Source of the DNA: Pseudomonadota bacterium
GTDB taxonomy: Bacteria > Pseudomonadota > Alphaproteobacteria > Acetobacterales > Acetobacteraceae
DNA length: 55,853 bases
Assembly: GCA_019351895.1 (NCBI GenBank)
Contig: JABBOH010000023.1
Span: forward strand, 13,115-68,967
Direction: 5' to 3'
The translations under genes and the position numbers were made by a program. Within the stretch, counting starts at the first letter, position 1; the number at the start of each line of letters is the position of its first letter. This document shows, in pieces, positions 8,854 through 17,269 of this stretch. The notes under the pieces are model-generated. The model worked only from the letters and a program-made list of their open reading frames with translations, ran no database searches and had not been told where the DNA came from.

Positions 8854-10551
8854 TCAGGTCTTGTAGCGGTCGCCGAGGACCATGAGCTGGCGCGAGAGTT
8901 CGGCGAGGTTGCCGGCGGCGGTGTCGAGTTCGCGCGTGCCGGCCGCCGTCTGCTGGCTCGCCTGCCGAATATTCTGCAGCGCCCCCATCACCTGCTCGAT
9001 GCCGATCTGCTGCTGGTTGGTGGAGGCCACGATCTGCTGGAAGGTCTGCACGCTCTCCTGCACGCTCGCGGTGATCTCCTCGATGGTGCGCTCGGTCACG
9101 TCCGAGCGTTCGCGCCCCACCGCCACGCGCTTCACCGCCTCCTCGGTCAGCATCACCGAGGTGTTGATGCCGCGCTGGATCTCGCCGAGGATCGAGCGCA
9201 CCTGCAGCGTCGCCTCCTTGGCCTGATCCGCCAGCACCTTGAGTTCCGAGGCGACCACCGCGAAGCTGCGGCCGTTCTCGCCCGCCGCCGCCGCCTCGAT
9301 GGCGGCGTTGAGCGCCAGCAGATGCGACCGCTCCGAGATGTCGTTGACGGTCATGATGATCTCGCCGATGGCCTGGGTCTTCTCGCTGAGCGCCACGATG
9401 TTGCTGGCGACGACCTCGCCCTGGTCGCGGATGGCGTCCATCGCGCGCACGGCTTCCGAGACGGCGCGCAGGCCGTTGGCGCTGGTCTGCACGGAGGCCT
9501 GCGCCGCCTGGATGACCTCCTGCGCGCGGGCGGCGATGCGGGCGCCGGAATGAGTGATCTCATCGGCCGTCGCCGCCGTCTCCTGCAAGGCGGCCAGCTG
9601 CTGCTCGACACTCGCCGCCTGCTGCTGGGTCGACGCCCGGATCTGTGCGGCCGCCGCGTTGAGGGTGCTGGTGATCTCCCGGCTCTGCCGCCCGACCTGC
9701 CGCAGACTTTCGGCCATCGCGTTCAGCGTCGCACCAAGCCGGCCGAGTTCGTCGCGGCCGACGCGCAAGGGTTCGCCGGTCAGATCGCCCCGGCCGACGC
9801 GCTCGGCAAAGGCGATGAAGGCGTCGAGCGGACGGACGATGGAGCGGAGGATGCTCCAGGCGATGCCGATGGCGACGAGGAGCGAGGCGATCACCGCCCA
9901 GACGAGCAGGGTCCGGCTCTGCTGGTAGAGGGCGGCGATGCGTTGCTCGCCCGCGTTGCTGCCGGTCTGCAGCGCATCCTCCGCGCGGCTGAGGATGACG
10001 CCGAAAGCCATGTTGTCGGCCACCAGTTTTGGCTCCGCGGCGATGACGGCGTTGAGGTCGCCGCTCGTCATGGCCGTGAACTGGTTCAGGGAATCCTCGC
10101 GCAGCACGCTATACTGGCTCTGCGCCTGCTGCAGCAGGTCGGTGATCTGGTGCCAGCTGTCGGCGCGGCCGATGGACCCGCCGGTAAGCGCCGTCTGCTC
10201 GTAGCCGGTGGTCTGGGCGATGGCGTGGTCGAGTTGCTTCTCGCCCGCGTCCGCGAGGCGTTTCCAATGCGCCTCGGCGGCCGAAACCTTGGCGCTGATG
10301 CCGGATGCGGCTGCCGCCGGGTGCTGGCTCTCCATCATGTAGGTGACAACGGCCGCGCGGCGCTCGTCGATCATGGTCACCTGGGTCTGCACCACGCCCT
10401 GCAGCGCTCGATAGGCCCAGATGTCGTGGGTCACGATGGCTTCGGTCGTGTCCCGCACGACACCGATGCGGTCGAGGCCGAAGAAGCCGACCCCCATGAG
10501 CAGCAGGACGCTGGCGAGGAAGCCGAGAAGAAGGCGTGCGGCGATGGTCAC
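8854..10551 (-). CDS. Methyl-accepting chemotaxis protein of the Che3-like operon
   Basis: About 565 residues from GTG 10551, which overlaps the stop of the preceding cheW as GTGA. An upstream in-frame TTG at 10587 is possible but less attractive. N-terminal membrane helix (ARLLLGFLASVLLLMG), a helical periplasmic domain of about 190 residues (four-helix-bundle type by appearance), a second membrane helix (LLVWAVIASLLVAIGIAW), HAMP, and a long cytoplasmic coiled coil. The signalling tip reads SERSHLLALNAAIEAAAAGE, a variant of the usual QTNLLALNAAIEAARAGE seen in receptors of non-flagellar (ACF/Wsp-like) pathways. There is no C-terminal CheR tether pentapeptide (it ends in DRYKT). It probably feeds the CheA encoded immediately downstream. 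The ligand is unknown. Confidence 0.93.
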   Translation of the reverse strand: MTIAARLLLGFLASVLLLMGVGFFGLDRIGVVRDTTEAIVTHDIWAYRALQGVVQTQVTMIDERRAAVVTYMMESQHPAAAASGISAKVSAAEAHWKRLADAGEKQLDHAIAQTTGYEQTALTGGSIGRADSWHQITDLLQQAQSQYSVLREDSLNQFTAMTSGDLNAVIAAEPKLVADNMAFGVILSRAEDALQTGSNAGEQRIAALYQQSRTLLVWAVIASLLVAIGIAWSILRSIVRPLDAFIAFAERVGRGDLTGEPLRVGRDELGRLGATLNAMAESLRQVGRQSREITSTLNAAAAQIRASTQQQAASVEQQLAALQETAATADEITHSGARIAARAQEVIQAAQASVQTSANGLRAVSEAVRAMDAIRDQGEVVASNIVALSEKTQAIGEIIMTVNDISERSHLLALNAAIEAAAAGENGRSFAVVASELKVLADQAKEATLQVRSILGEIQRGINTSVMLTEEAVKRVAVGRERSDVTERTIEEITASVQESVQTFQQIVASTNQQQIGIEQVMGALQNIRQASQQTAAGTRELDTAAGNLAELSRQLMVLGDRYKT

Positions 10552-11147
10552 GGGCGATTGGACTCCAGAGGAAGCGGGCCGTCCCAAACCGATGAGGGCT
10601 GAGCGGCGTGATCGGGCGACGGATCGGCTTGGGACGGGCGCCCGAGACGGGAGAGAAGGTCAGCGGGACCGAAAGGCGCGACGAGCCGGCCGTCAAGCTC
10701 GGGCGCGGCGCCGTATCCCCGGAACTCGAACCGACCGAGCACCCGATCGACGGCAAAGGCAAGATGGGGGGCCGCGCCCCGCAGCAGCAGCAGATGGCCG
10801 GGCTGCGCCCCATCCGGGGCGTCTTCGCCGTCCTGCGGGACCGTGGAGGCGACGCCCAGCAGACGGCGCATGCCGATGACGCTGTAGAACCGGCCCGCGC
10901 GGCCGATCACGCCGAGGCAGGACGGCACGCGCGTCGGCACCCGCGCGCAACGGGCAAAGGGCGTGATGGCGGCGACGGCCGCGACATCCGTGCCGTAGAG
11001 GCCGGCGCCCAGGCCCCAAACGATCAGCGAGACGGGCTGCTGATCCCTGTCCTGATCCGCCTGCGCGCCACGCCGCGCGGCGCGTGCCGCGAGCGCCGTC
11101 GTCCGCTGGTCGAGCAGCGCCGCCGCGCGCTGGTCCTCATGCATCAT
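10548..11147 (-). CDS. cheW: CheW-like coupling protein (second copy)
   Basis: A 199-residue protein with a CheW fold signature: VSLIVWGLGAGLYGTDVAAV followed by CLGVIGRAGRFYSVIGMRRL, and HLLLLRG and LAFAVDRVLG further on. It couples the receptor to CheA. The N-terminal 40 residues and the C-terminal 40 (Pro/Ser-rich) extend beyond the domain. ATG ATG at 11147 is preceded by GGAG at a suitable distance. The gene is separated from cheR by 102 bp of G-rich repetitive DNA and overlaps the mcp start by four bases. Two cheW genes flanking cheR is the arrangement of Wsp (WspB/WspD) and Che3 (CheW3a/b) operons. Confidence 0.85.
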   Translation of the reverse strand: MMHEDQRAAALLDQRTTALAARAARRGAQADQDRDQQPVSLIVWGLGAGLYGTDVAAVAAITPFARCARVPTRVPSCLGVIGRAGRFYSVIGMRRLLGVASTVPQDGEDAPDGAQPGHLLLLRGAAPHLAFAVDRVLGRFEFRGYGAAPELDGRLVAPFGPADLLSRLGRPSQADPSPDHAAQPSSVWDGPLPLESNRP

Positions 11148-11167
11148 GAGCGCGCTCCGCCGGAAAA

Positions 11168-11236
11168 GTGGGTGCCAGTCGGGGGACGAATAGGGGTGCC
11201 GGTCGGGGGCGGCCGGTCGGGGCAGTCGGGGGCGGT
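11168..11236. repeat. G-rich imperfect repeats between cheR and cheW
   Basis: Four occurrences of GTCGGGG within about 60 bp (near 11178, 11202, 11215, 11226), some preceded by GGTGCC. They fill most of the 102-bp gap between the cheR stop and the next cheW start. This is the only sizeable gap inside an otherwise overlapping operon. No terminator T-run is present. Confidence 0.6.
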
Positions 11237-11249
11237 CATGCGAGCCGCT

Positions 11250-12683
11250 TCAAACCTCGCGGGCCGGACGGCGCGCACGCAGCCGCATCCCGATCCGCTC
11301 GATCAGGTCGCGCGGGCTGAGCCCGTCGCTTTCGGGAAGAACATGCGTCTCGGGCAGCGCCCCGCAGAGCTTTGCCACATGCGTCATGACCCGCCTTCCC
11401 GCCTCGGGCGTCGCGCCGTCCAGCAGCAGCAGGCCGAGATGGTAGTGCGCCATGACCATCTCGCCGGAGAGATAGATGGCGCGGCGGAGTGCCGCTTCCG
11501 CGTGCGTCCTCTGCCCTGCCGCCTGGGCGATGACGCCGTCGTAGAAATGCAGCCGGGGGTCGAGCGGATAGGCCGCGATCGCGGCGGCGCAGGCCTCGCT
11601 GGCGGAGCGCAGCCGCCCGGCGTCGGCGAGCGCGCGGATCGTCGCGACCGGAGGCTCGGCGATCCCGGCCACCACCGCCGCGGGACTGGGGTTCGCGGTC
11701 GGGCGCCGCGCGGCCCAGGTCTCGGACGCGGTCGGCTGCGGCGCGGCATGCTGCGGCGCGGGCGGCGTGACGGCGGGCGCATCCGGGCCGGGCGGACGGA
11801 AGACGATGGTGCCGGGCAGTTCGACGATGCGAAGCTCGGCCGGCAGCGCCGCGATGGCGTCGGAATGGCCGACCATCAGCCAGCCCTGGGGCGAAAGGCA
11901 TCGCCCCAGGGCTGCCAGCATCGGCGCGATGCGCTCAGGGCTGAAGTAGATCAGCACGTTGCGGCAGAGGATGAGGTCGAAGCCGCGGCAATCGCCGTCC
12001 CGCGCGTCATCGGGACCCTTCGCGCCGTCGAGCAGGCTCAGCAGGTTGTGCTGGCGGAAGCGCACGTGCCGCCGGTGGCGGTCGATGATGCGCCACTGCC
12101 GCCGGTCCTCGCAGGGCACGAAATCCTGGGCCTTGCGGTCCTCGGGCATGCCGCGCAGCGCCCAGTTGCTGAACCGCCCGTCCCGCGCCTGGGCCAGCGC
12201 GCGCTGGCTGATGTCGCTGCCGACGATGTCGATTGTCCAATGCCGCATCCGCTCGCCGAGCAGTTGTTCCAGCAGGATCGCCACCGAATAGGGCTCGGCG
12301 CCCACGGCGCAGCCCGCACTCCAGATGCGCAGGCTTCGCGTCGCCGCGTTGTGCGCGATGATCCCTGGCAGGATGACGCGGCGCAGCGCATCGAACTGCT
12401 CGGTATGGCGGAAGAAGAAGGTCTCGCCGATCGTGACCTCCGCCTCGAGCTCCTGCCACTCCACTGGACCGGCGACGGGCTGGCCGAGGAGCGAGAGGTA
12501 GTCGGGAAGGCCACGGCAGCCGGTCGCGGCCACCCGCCGGTCGAGCCGGTCCCGCAGCAGCGCGTCCTTGTCGGCATAGTAGTGATGGCCGGTGCGGTCG
12601 ATGATGGCCTGTTTCAGCCGGGCGAAGCACGCCGCCGCCTGCTCCGGGCTCGGACGCTTCTGGGCCGCGGGCGACGCGGACAT
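11250..12683 (-). CDS. cheR: CheR-type chemoreceptor methyltransferase with C-terminal TPR-like extension
   Basis: A 477-residue protein. The CheR domain (about 15-285) has GETFFFRHTEQFDALR, the SAM-binding motif WSAGCAVGAEPYS, SDISQRALAQAR and FDLILCRNVLIYF. A Pro/Ala-rich linker (about 300-345) joins a C-terminal helical region (about 345-440, AAAIAAYPLDPRLHFYDGV, HAEAALRRAIYLSG) that reads like TPR repeats, as in WspC and FrzF. It methylates receptor glutamates using S-adenosylmethionine. The ATG at 12683 overlaps the upstream cheW stop as ATGA. Length exceeds classical CheR (about 280 residues) because of the extension. Confidence 0.95.
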   Translation of the reverse strand: MSASPAAQKRPSPEQAAACFARLKQAIIDRTGHHYYADKDALLRDRLDRRVAATGCRGLPDYLSLLGQPVAGPVEWQELEAEVTIGETFFFRHTEQFDALRRVILPGIIAHNAATRSLRIWSAGCAVGAEPYSVAILLEQLLGERMRHWTIDIVGSDISQRALAQARDGRFSNWALRGMPEDRKAQDFVPCEDRRQWRIIDRHRRHVRFRQHNLLSLLDGAKGPDDARDGDCRGFDLILCRNVLIYFSPERIAPMLAALGRCLSPQGWLMVGHSDAIAALPAELRIVELPGTIVFRPPGPDAPAVTPPAPQHAAPQPTASETWAARRPTANPSPAAVVAGIAEPPVATIRALADAGRLRSASEACAAAIAAYPLDPRLHFYDGVIAQAAGQRTHAEAALRRAIYLSGEMVMAHYHLGLLLLDGATPEAGRRVMTHVAKLCGALPETHVLPESDGLSPRDLIERIGMRLRARRPAREV

Positions 12684-13246
12684 CAGGCCGCCCCCCCAGC
12701 TTCGACGGGAGCAATGTCGACGGGAGCAGCGGCGACGGGAGCAGCGGCGAAGGCGGCATTCCGCGCCGCCGCGCGCGTGGCGAAGGCCGCAAGCCGGCTC
12801 GCTTCGAAGGCCGTCAGCAACCGTGCCGCGCTGACCAGCGGCACCAGCGCCGCCTCGACGCGGATCTCGCCCTCGGCGCAGTCGTTGAAGCTCTCTCCGG
12901 CCGGAAGCAGCTCCGGCTCGGCCACGACAAGATCGAGCACGCGGTCGACGAGCAGCGCCCTGCGCGGATGGTCCGGCCGGTCCGGCAGCAGCAGAAGATG
13001 ATGGTAGAGCGGATTGCCCTCAGCCGCCCCCGGCAAGCCGAGTAGGTCGCCCAAAGCCAGCACGAGCACGAGTTCGCCCGCGAGATGGAAGCAGCCGGTG
13101 ACGATGGGAGGCGCTTCCGGGAGGCTGGCGAGGCGCGGCAGCGGCAGGACCTCGCTCACGTCGCGCTGACGGATGGCCAGCACGTGGCCGCGCGCGCGCA
13201 TCAGCAGGACCGGGAGAGCGGCTGAACTCGGCTGGTCGGGCGGCAT
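12683..13246 (-). CDS. cheW: CheW-like coupling protein (first gene of chemosensory operon)
   Basis: About 187 residues from ATG 13246; a GTG at 13285 would add 13 residues, and neither has a clear ribosome site. CheW features: VLLMRARGHVLAIRQRDVSE, the hydrophobic core CFHLAGELVLVLALGDLLGL, then LLVDRVLDLVV. The C-terminal 50 residues are Ala/Val/Pro-rich and are encoded partly by a 15-bp minisatellite (12703-12747). The gene is coupled to cheR by an ATGA overlap. It starts the che cluster unless the small gene ending at 13327 is cotranscribed (81 bp away, or 41 bp from the GTG). Confidence 0.85.
   Translation of the reverse strand: MPPDQPSSAALPVLLMRARGHVLAIRQRDVSEVLPLPRLASLPEAPPIVTGCFHLAGELVLVLALGDLLGLPGAAEGNPLYHHLLLLPDRPDHPRRALLVDRVLDLVVAEPELLPAGESFNDCAEGEIRVEAALVPLVSAARLLTAFEASRLAAFATRAAARNAAFAAAPVAAAPVDIAPVEAGGAA
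12703..12747. repeat. 15-bp minisatellite, three copies, in the cheW 3' end
   Basis: Three tandem units, CGACGGGAGCAATGT then CGACGGGAGCAGCGG twice. On the minus strand they encode repeated Ala/Pro/Val pentads in the tail of the CheW protein. The unit length keeps the reading frame, so copy-number changes would only vary tail length. Confidence 0.8.
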
Positions 13247-13326
13247 AGCCGCACTCTGCCACGAAGCGGCGGTTTCGTCGCCCACCGAAATGGGACAGGC
13301 GGGTGAAATAAGGCCGGCGCCCGGAC

Positions 13327-13578
13327 CTACTTCTTCTGCTGCGTGTCGGACGCCTCGTCTTCGGAGCCATCGGCATGAGCCTGCTCGGTATGAAAGCGGT
13401 CGCTCGTCGGATGGCCCTTGGGCTCGTCCTCGCGGTCGACACTCATCTCGTGGCTCTCAGGGGTCGGCTCGTCGCTCGGTTCGCGGTCGACGGACTTCGC
13501 GGCAGGCCGCTTCGCCGGGTTGCTGTCCGCGGCCCGCCGCTCGGTCTCGGTCGTGCCGTGCTTTCTGTTCTCGGCCAT
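13327..13578 (-). CDS. Small, highly charged hypothetical protein
   Basis: An 83-residue hydrophilic protein, rich in Glu, Asp, Lys, Arg, Ser and Thr, starting MAENRKHGTTETERRAADS and ending in DTQQKK. ATG 13578 is chosen because GGGAGA lies at a good distance upstream; a longer in-frame ORF to 13695 has no such support. There are no hydrophobic segments or Cys, and it is likely intrinsically disordered. It may be cotranscribed with the che operon that follows on the same strand. The family is not recognised and no function can be assigned. Confidence 0.6.
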   Translation of the reverse strand: MAENRKHGTTETERRAADSNPAKRPAAKSVDREPSDEPTPESHEMSVDREDEPKGHPTSDRFHTEQAHADGSEDEASDTQQKK

Positions 13579-13760
13579 GGCCGTCTTTTCTCCCAGTAGC
13601 TGCGGATATTCGATATGGTCGCGGCGTGCGGAGTTACCAGCCGACGCCCAGGGGCCGTCCGCGCCGCCCAATCCCCGCTGGCATAGCCGTTGCATACTAT
13701 TCGTTGCACTCCGTTACACAAGGTTCCTGAGCGGAAGGAACACCCTCCAGGAGACAGCCC

Positions 13761-15719
13761 ATGGATGACATCGTCCGTCTCGGCCCCGACCGCGTTTCGG
13801 CCAGCCGCGCGAGCCCGCCCTACGCCCGCGCGCTGGAGCCGCTGACGGCGGCTGAAATCCGTAGCGTCGCCGCCATCGTCAAGGCCGACCCTGCCTTCGG
13901 CGCGGCGATCCTGTTCGAGACCATCGAATTGATGGACCCGCCGAAATCCGCGATCCTGAGCGGCGTGCCGGCATCGGAGATTCCCCGGCAGGCCCGCGCC
14001 AACGTCTTCCGCAACGACGAGGCAGGCGTCTGGAAACTCACTGTCTCGCTCGACGACAAGCGGGTGCTGACCAGCCAGCGCTACCCGACGGCGCGGCCGA
14101 TGATCCAGCTTGAGCAGTTCATGGCGATCGAGGCCTGGGTCAAGGAAGATCCGCGCTTCATCGCCGCCTGCGCGGCGCGCGGCATCACGGACATGAGCCA
14201 AGTCTGCGTCGACCCCTGGTCTGCCGGAAATTTCGGCAATCCGGATGAGGAGGGGCGCCATCTCTGCCATACCTTCGTCTGGCTGCGCCTCTATGAGGAC
14301 GAGGCCTTCTACGCCCATCCGGTCGAGGGGCTGAACGCCGTCGTCGACATCAAGACCGGCGAGGTCATCCGCATCGACGACCGGCCCGCGCCGCCGATCC
14401 CCATGCGGGAGGTCAATTACGACAGCAAGTTCGTCACCGACACGCTGCCGCCGCTGAAGCCCCTGCACATCGTCCAGCCCGAGGGCGTGAGCTTCGCGCT
14501 CGACGGCCATCGCATCACCTGGGACCGCTGGGCCTTCACCATCGGCTTCAACGCCCGCGAGGCGATTACGCTGCACGACATCCGTTTCGACGGCAGGCCG
14601 ATCGTCAACCGCGCGTCGCTGGTCGAGATGGTGGTGCCCTATGGCTCGCCCGACGGCGGCCATTACCGCAAGAACGTCTTCGACATCGGTGAATATGGCC
14701 TCGGCAAGCTCGCGAATTCGCTCAAGCTCGGCTGCGACTGCCTCGGCGTGATCCAGTATCTCGACGTGGACCTCAACACCATGTCGGGCGACATCTTCAG
14801 GATCGAGAAGGCCATCTGCATCCACGAGGAAGATGACGGCATCCTTTGGAAGCACTGGGATTTCCGCACCGAGCGCACGCAGGTCCGTCGCGGCCGCAAG
14901 CTCGTCGTCTCCTGCATCTGCACTGTCGGCAACTACGAGTATGGCCAGTATTGGTACTTCAACCAGAGCGGCGACATCGAGTTCGAGATGAAGGCGACGG
15001 GCATCATCAACACCGCCGCCTGCGAGCCCGGGAGGCCGAGCAAATACGAGCGCGAGGTCTCCCCCGGCGTCGTCGGCCAGATCCATCAGCACATCTTCTG
15101 CGCGCGGCTCGACATGGCGGTCGACGGCGAAAGCAACACCGTGGTCGAGTGCAACACCGAAACCGAGACCGAGGCGCTCAATCCCTGGGGCAACGCCTTC
15201 TTCGAGACCGAGACGCCGCTGACGACGGAGTCCGAAGCCGGGCGGCGCGCCAACCTCGAAAGCGCGCGCTACTGGAAGGTCGTCAACCCGAACCGCACGA
15301 ACCATGTCGGCCGTCCCGTCGGCTACAAGCTCATGCCGACGAGCGTCGTCCATTCGTTTCTGCGGCCGGATGGGCCGTCCGGCAGCCGCTCCCGCTTCGC
15401 CGAGAAGCACCTCTGGGTCACCGCGCACGACGCCGAGCAGCGTTATCCGGCGGGCGAGTTCATGAACCACTCGGACGGCAGCGGCGGCGTCTCCGACTTC
15501 GCGGCGGAGGACCGGCCGATCGAGAACACGAGCGTCGTGCTCTGGCATGTCTTCGGGCTGCATCATTCCGTGCGGCCGGAGGACTTCCCGGTGCAACCCT
15601 GCATTACGACCGGCTTCAAGCTCATGCCGAGCGGCTTCTTCGACGGTAACCCGGCCATTGCGGTAGCGGAATCGGTCAATGCCGAGAGCCGCGACGCCGG
15701 CGACTGCTGCTGCGGGTGA
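13761..15719 (+). CDS. Copper-containing primary amine oxidase
   Basis: A 652-residue quinoprotein that oxidises primary amines to aldehydes with release of ammonia and hydrogen peroxide. The topaquinone precursor tyrosine is Y392 in VGNYEYGQYWYF. The likely catalytic-base Asp lies in NVFDIGEYGLGKL. Copper-ligand histidines are in QIHQHIFCARLD and, near the C-terminus, HHSVRPEDFPV. N-terminal D2/D3 substrate-channel domains are present, and length is normal. No signal peptide is seen, so it is probably cytoplasmic, as with tyramine/phenethylamine oxidases of actinobacterial type. AGGAGA sits nine bases before the ATG. The APC permease follows on the same strand after 102 bp, suggesting uptake plus oxidation of the same amine. 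Exact substrate unknown. Confidence 0.95.
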   Translation: MDDIVRLGPDRVSASRASPPYARALEPLTAAEIRSVAAIVKADPAFGAAILFETIELMDPPKSAILSGVPASEIPRQARANVFRNDEAGVWKLTVSLDDKRVLTSQRYPTARPMIQLEQFMAIEAWVKEDPRFIAACAARGITDMSQVCVDPWSAGNFGNPDEEGRHLCHTFVWLRLYEDEAFYAHPVEGLNAVVDIKTGEVIRIDDRPAPPIPMREVNYDSKFVTDTLPPLKPLHIVQPEGVSFALDGHRITWDRWAFTIGFNAREAITLHDIRFDGRPIVNRASLVEMVVPYGSPDGGHYRKNVFDIGEYGLGKLANSLKLGCDCLGVIQYLDVDLNTMSGDIFRIEKAICIHEEDDGILWKHWDFRTERTQVRRGRKLVVSCICTVGNYEYGQYWYFNQSGDIEFEMKATGIINTAACEPGRPSKYEREVSPGVVGQIHQHIFCARLDMAVDGESNTVVECNTETETEALNPWGNAFFETETPLTTESEAGRRANLESARYWKVVNPNRTNHVGRPVGYKLMPTSVVHSFLRPDGPSGSRSRFAEKHLWVTAHDAEQRYPAGEFMNHSDGSGGVSDFAAEDRPIENTSVVLWHVFGLHHSVRPEDFPVQPCITTGFKLMPSGFFDGNPAIAVAESVNAESRDAGDCCCG

Positions 15720-15821
15720 GCACGGCATGCGCGTTGCATTGCAGTCGACGGTCGGCTCTTGAAGCTTGACGCCTAGCAAAGGCCCTTTTCGTCACAGTCC
15801 CACTTCCGGAGAGACAGAAGC

Positions 15822-17231
15822 ATGGTAGCCGCGACTGACATTCAGGCCGTTCCGACAGCGGCGCAGCTGAAGCACGGGGCGTTGAGCCTGCCTGAAACCA
15901 TCGGCCAGTCGATCGCCAATATCGCACCCACCCTGACGCCGGCGCTGAATATCACCGTCGTCGCGGGTCTCGCGGGCGTCGGCTCCTGGCTCTCCTATCT
16001 CATCGCCACCATCGGGCTGGTATTCGTCGGCGCTTCCATCGCGACGCTCGCGAAGCGTCATCCCGAGGCCGGCTCCTACTTCGTCTATATCGGCCGCAAC
16101 TTCGGGCCGATGACGGGCGCGCTCGCCGGCTGGTGCATGATCCTCGCCTATATCACCACGGCGGTTGCGGTCGTCTTCGGCTTTCCGATCTTCCTCGGCA
16201 ACTTCCTGGCGGTCTTCAAGATCACGCTGTCCTTCCCGCTGCTGGTGCTGTTCGGCGTCGCCTTCCTGGGCCTCGTGGCCTACGCCGCCTTCCGCGACAT
16301 TCAGGTGTCGTCGCGCGTCGGGCTCGTGATGGAGACGATCTCGATCGGCATCATCATCGTCATCACCGCGATCGTCGTCGGCAAGCACGGCAGCGTGGTC
16401 GACCCCAAGCAGCTCGACATCGGCCACCTCAAGTTCGGCGGCGTGATGTCGGCGCTGACCTTCGCGGTCTTCAGCTTCGTCGGCTTCGAGAGTGCCGCGA
16501 CGCTCGCGAAGGAATCCTCGAACCCGCGGCGCAACGTGCCCTTCGCCGTGATCGGCAGCGCGGTCGTGGCCGGCATCTTCTTCTGCATCATGGCCTACTG
16601 CATGGTCCTCGGCATGAGCGACAATGCCGGCGCGATCGGCGCCAGCGCCTCGCCCTTCGCGGACATGACCGCGAAGGCAGGCCTGCCCTGGGCCGCCGCC
16701 GTCGTCTATTTTGCCGCCATGATCAGCGCCTTCGCCTGCGCGCTCGCCTGCATCAACGCCAGCTCGCGGATGCTCTACTCCATGGGCCGCTACCAGTTCC
16801 TGCACCGCTCGATGGGACTGGTTCACTCGACCCACAAGACGCCGCACATCGCGGTGACGGTCTCGGCGCTGCTGGTTCTGGTGCTATTCCTGGCATTGCT
16901 GCCGCAAGGCCTGCTGAACGGGTTCGGCCTCGCCGGCACCATCGCGACCTACGGCTTCGTCGTGGTCTATTTCGGCGTCTCCCTCTGCGCCCCGGTCGAT
17001 CTCTACCGCGCCGGACAGATGAAGCCGCAGCACGCGGTGTTCGGCATCCTGGGCGCGGCGCTTATGGCCTTCGTGATCTTCGGCAGCGTGGTGCCCTTCC
17101 CGGCCTACCCGTACAACTTCCTGCCGCCGGTCTTCGTGATCTTCATCCTGATCGGCTTCGTCTGGTTCTCGGTGCTCAAAAGCAAGTCGCCCGAGACGCT
17201 GCGTCTCATCGCCAACGACATGGAGGGATAA
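15822..17231 (+). CDS. APC-family amino acid/amine permease
   Basis: A 469-residue integral membrane protein with about twelve hydrophobic segments, beginning after a cytoplasmic N-terminus (SLPETIGQSIANIAPTLTPA, the typical APC TM1 region) and including EAGSYFVYIGRNFGPMTGALAG and SFVGFESAATLAKE, both characteristic of the amino acid-polyamine-organocation superfamily. The ATG at 15822 is preceded by GGAGAGAC. It lies 102 bp downstream of the amine oxidase, with no terminator-like hairpin between, so it probably imports that enzyme's substrate (inference). Confidence 0.93.
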   Translation: MVAATDIQAVPTAAQLKHGALSLPETIGQSIANIAPTLTPALNITVVAGLAGVGSWLSYLIATIGLVFVGASIATLAKRHPEAGSYFVYIGRNFGPMTGALAGWCMILAYITTAVAVVFGFPIFLGNFLAVFKITLSFPLLVLFGVAFLGLVAYAAFRDIQVSSRVGLVMETISIGIIIVITAIVVGKHGSVVDPKQLDIGHLKFGGVMSALTFAVFSFVGFESAATLAKESSNPRRNVPFAVIGSAVVAGIFFCIMAYCMVLGMSDNAGAIGASASPFADMTAKAGLPWAAAVVYFAAMISAFACALACINASSRMLYSMGRYQFLHRSMGLVHSTHKTPHIAVTVSALLVLVLFLALLPQGLLNGFGLAGTIATYGFVVVYFGVSLCAPVDLYRAGQMKPQHAVFGILGAALMAFVIFGSVVPFPAYPYNFLPPVFVIFILIGFVWFSVLKSKSPETLRLIANDMEG

Positions 17232-17269
17232 AGGGCAGGGAGGGATAAAGGGCGGGGCGGGCCCCAGGG

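Noticed and set aside
10608-13001. 797-codon plus-strand ORF over cheW-cheR
   Set aside because: Antisense shadow; the minus strand carries CheW and CheR motifs with overlapping starts and stops.
13443-15779. 778-codon minus-strand ORF antisense to the amine oxidase
   Set aside because: The plus strand has a clear copper amine oxidase with all active-site residues and a good ribosome site; the antisense product is low-complexity and matches nothing.
17222-17253. Short direct repeat GAGGGATAAAGGGC at the end of the APC permease gene
   Set aside because: Two copies only, overlapping the stop codon; probably a small local duplication with no evident function.
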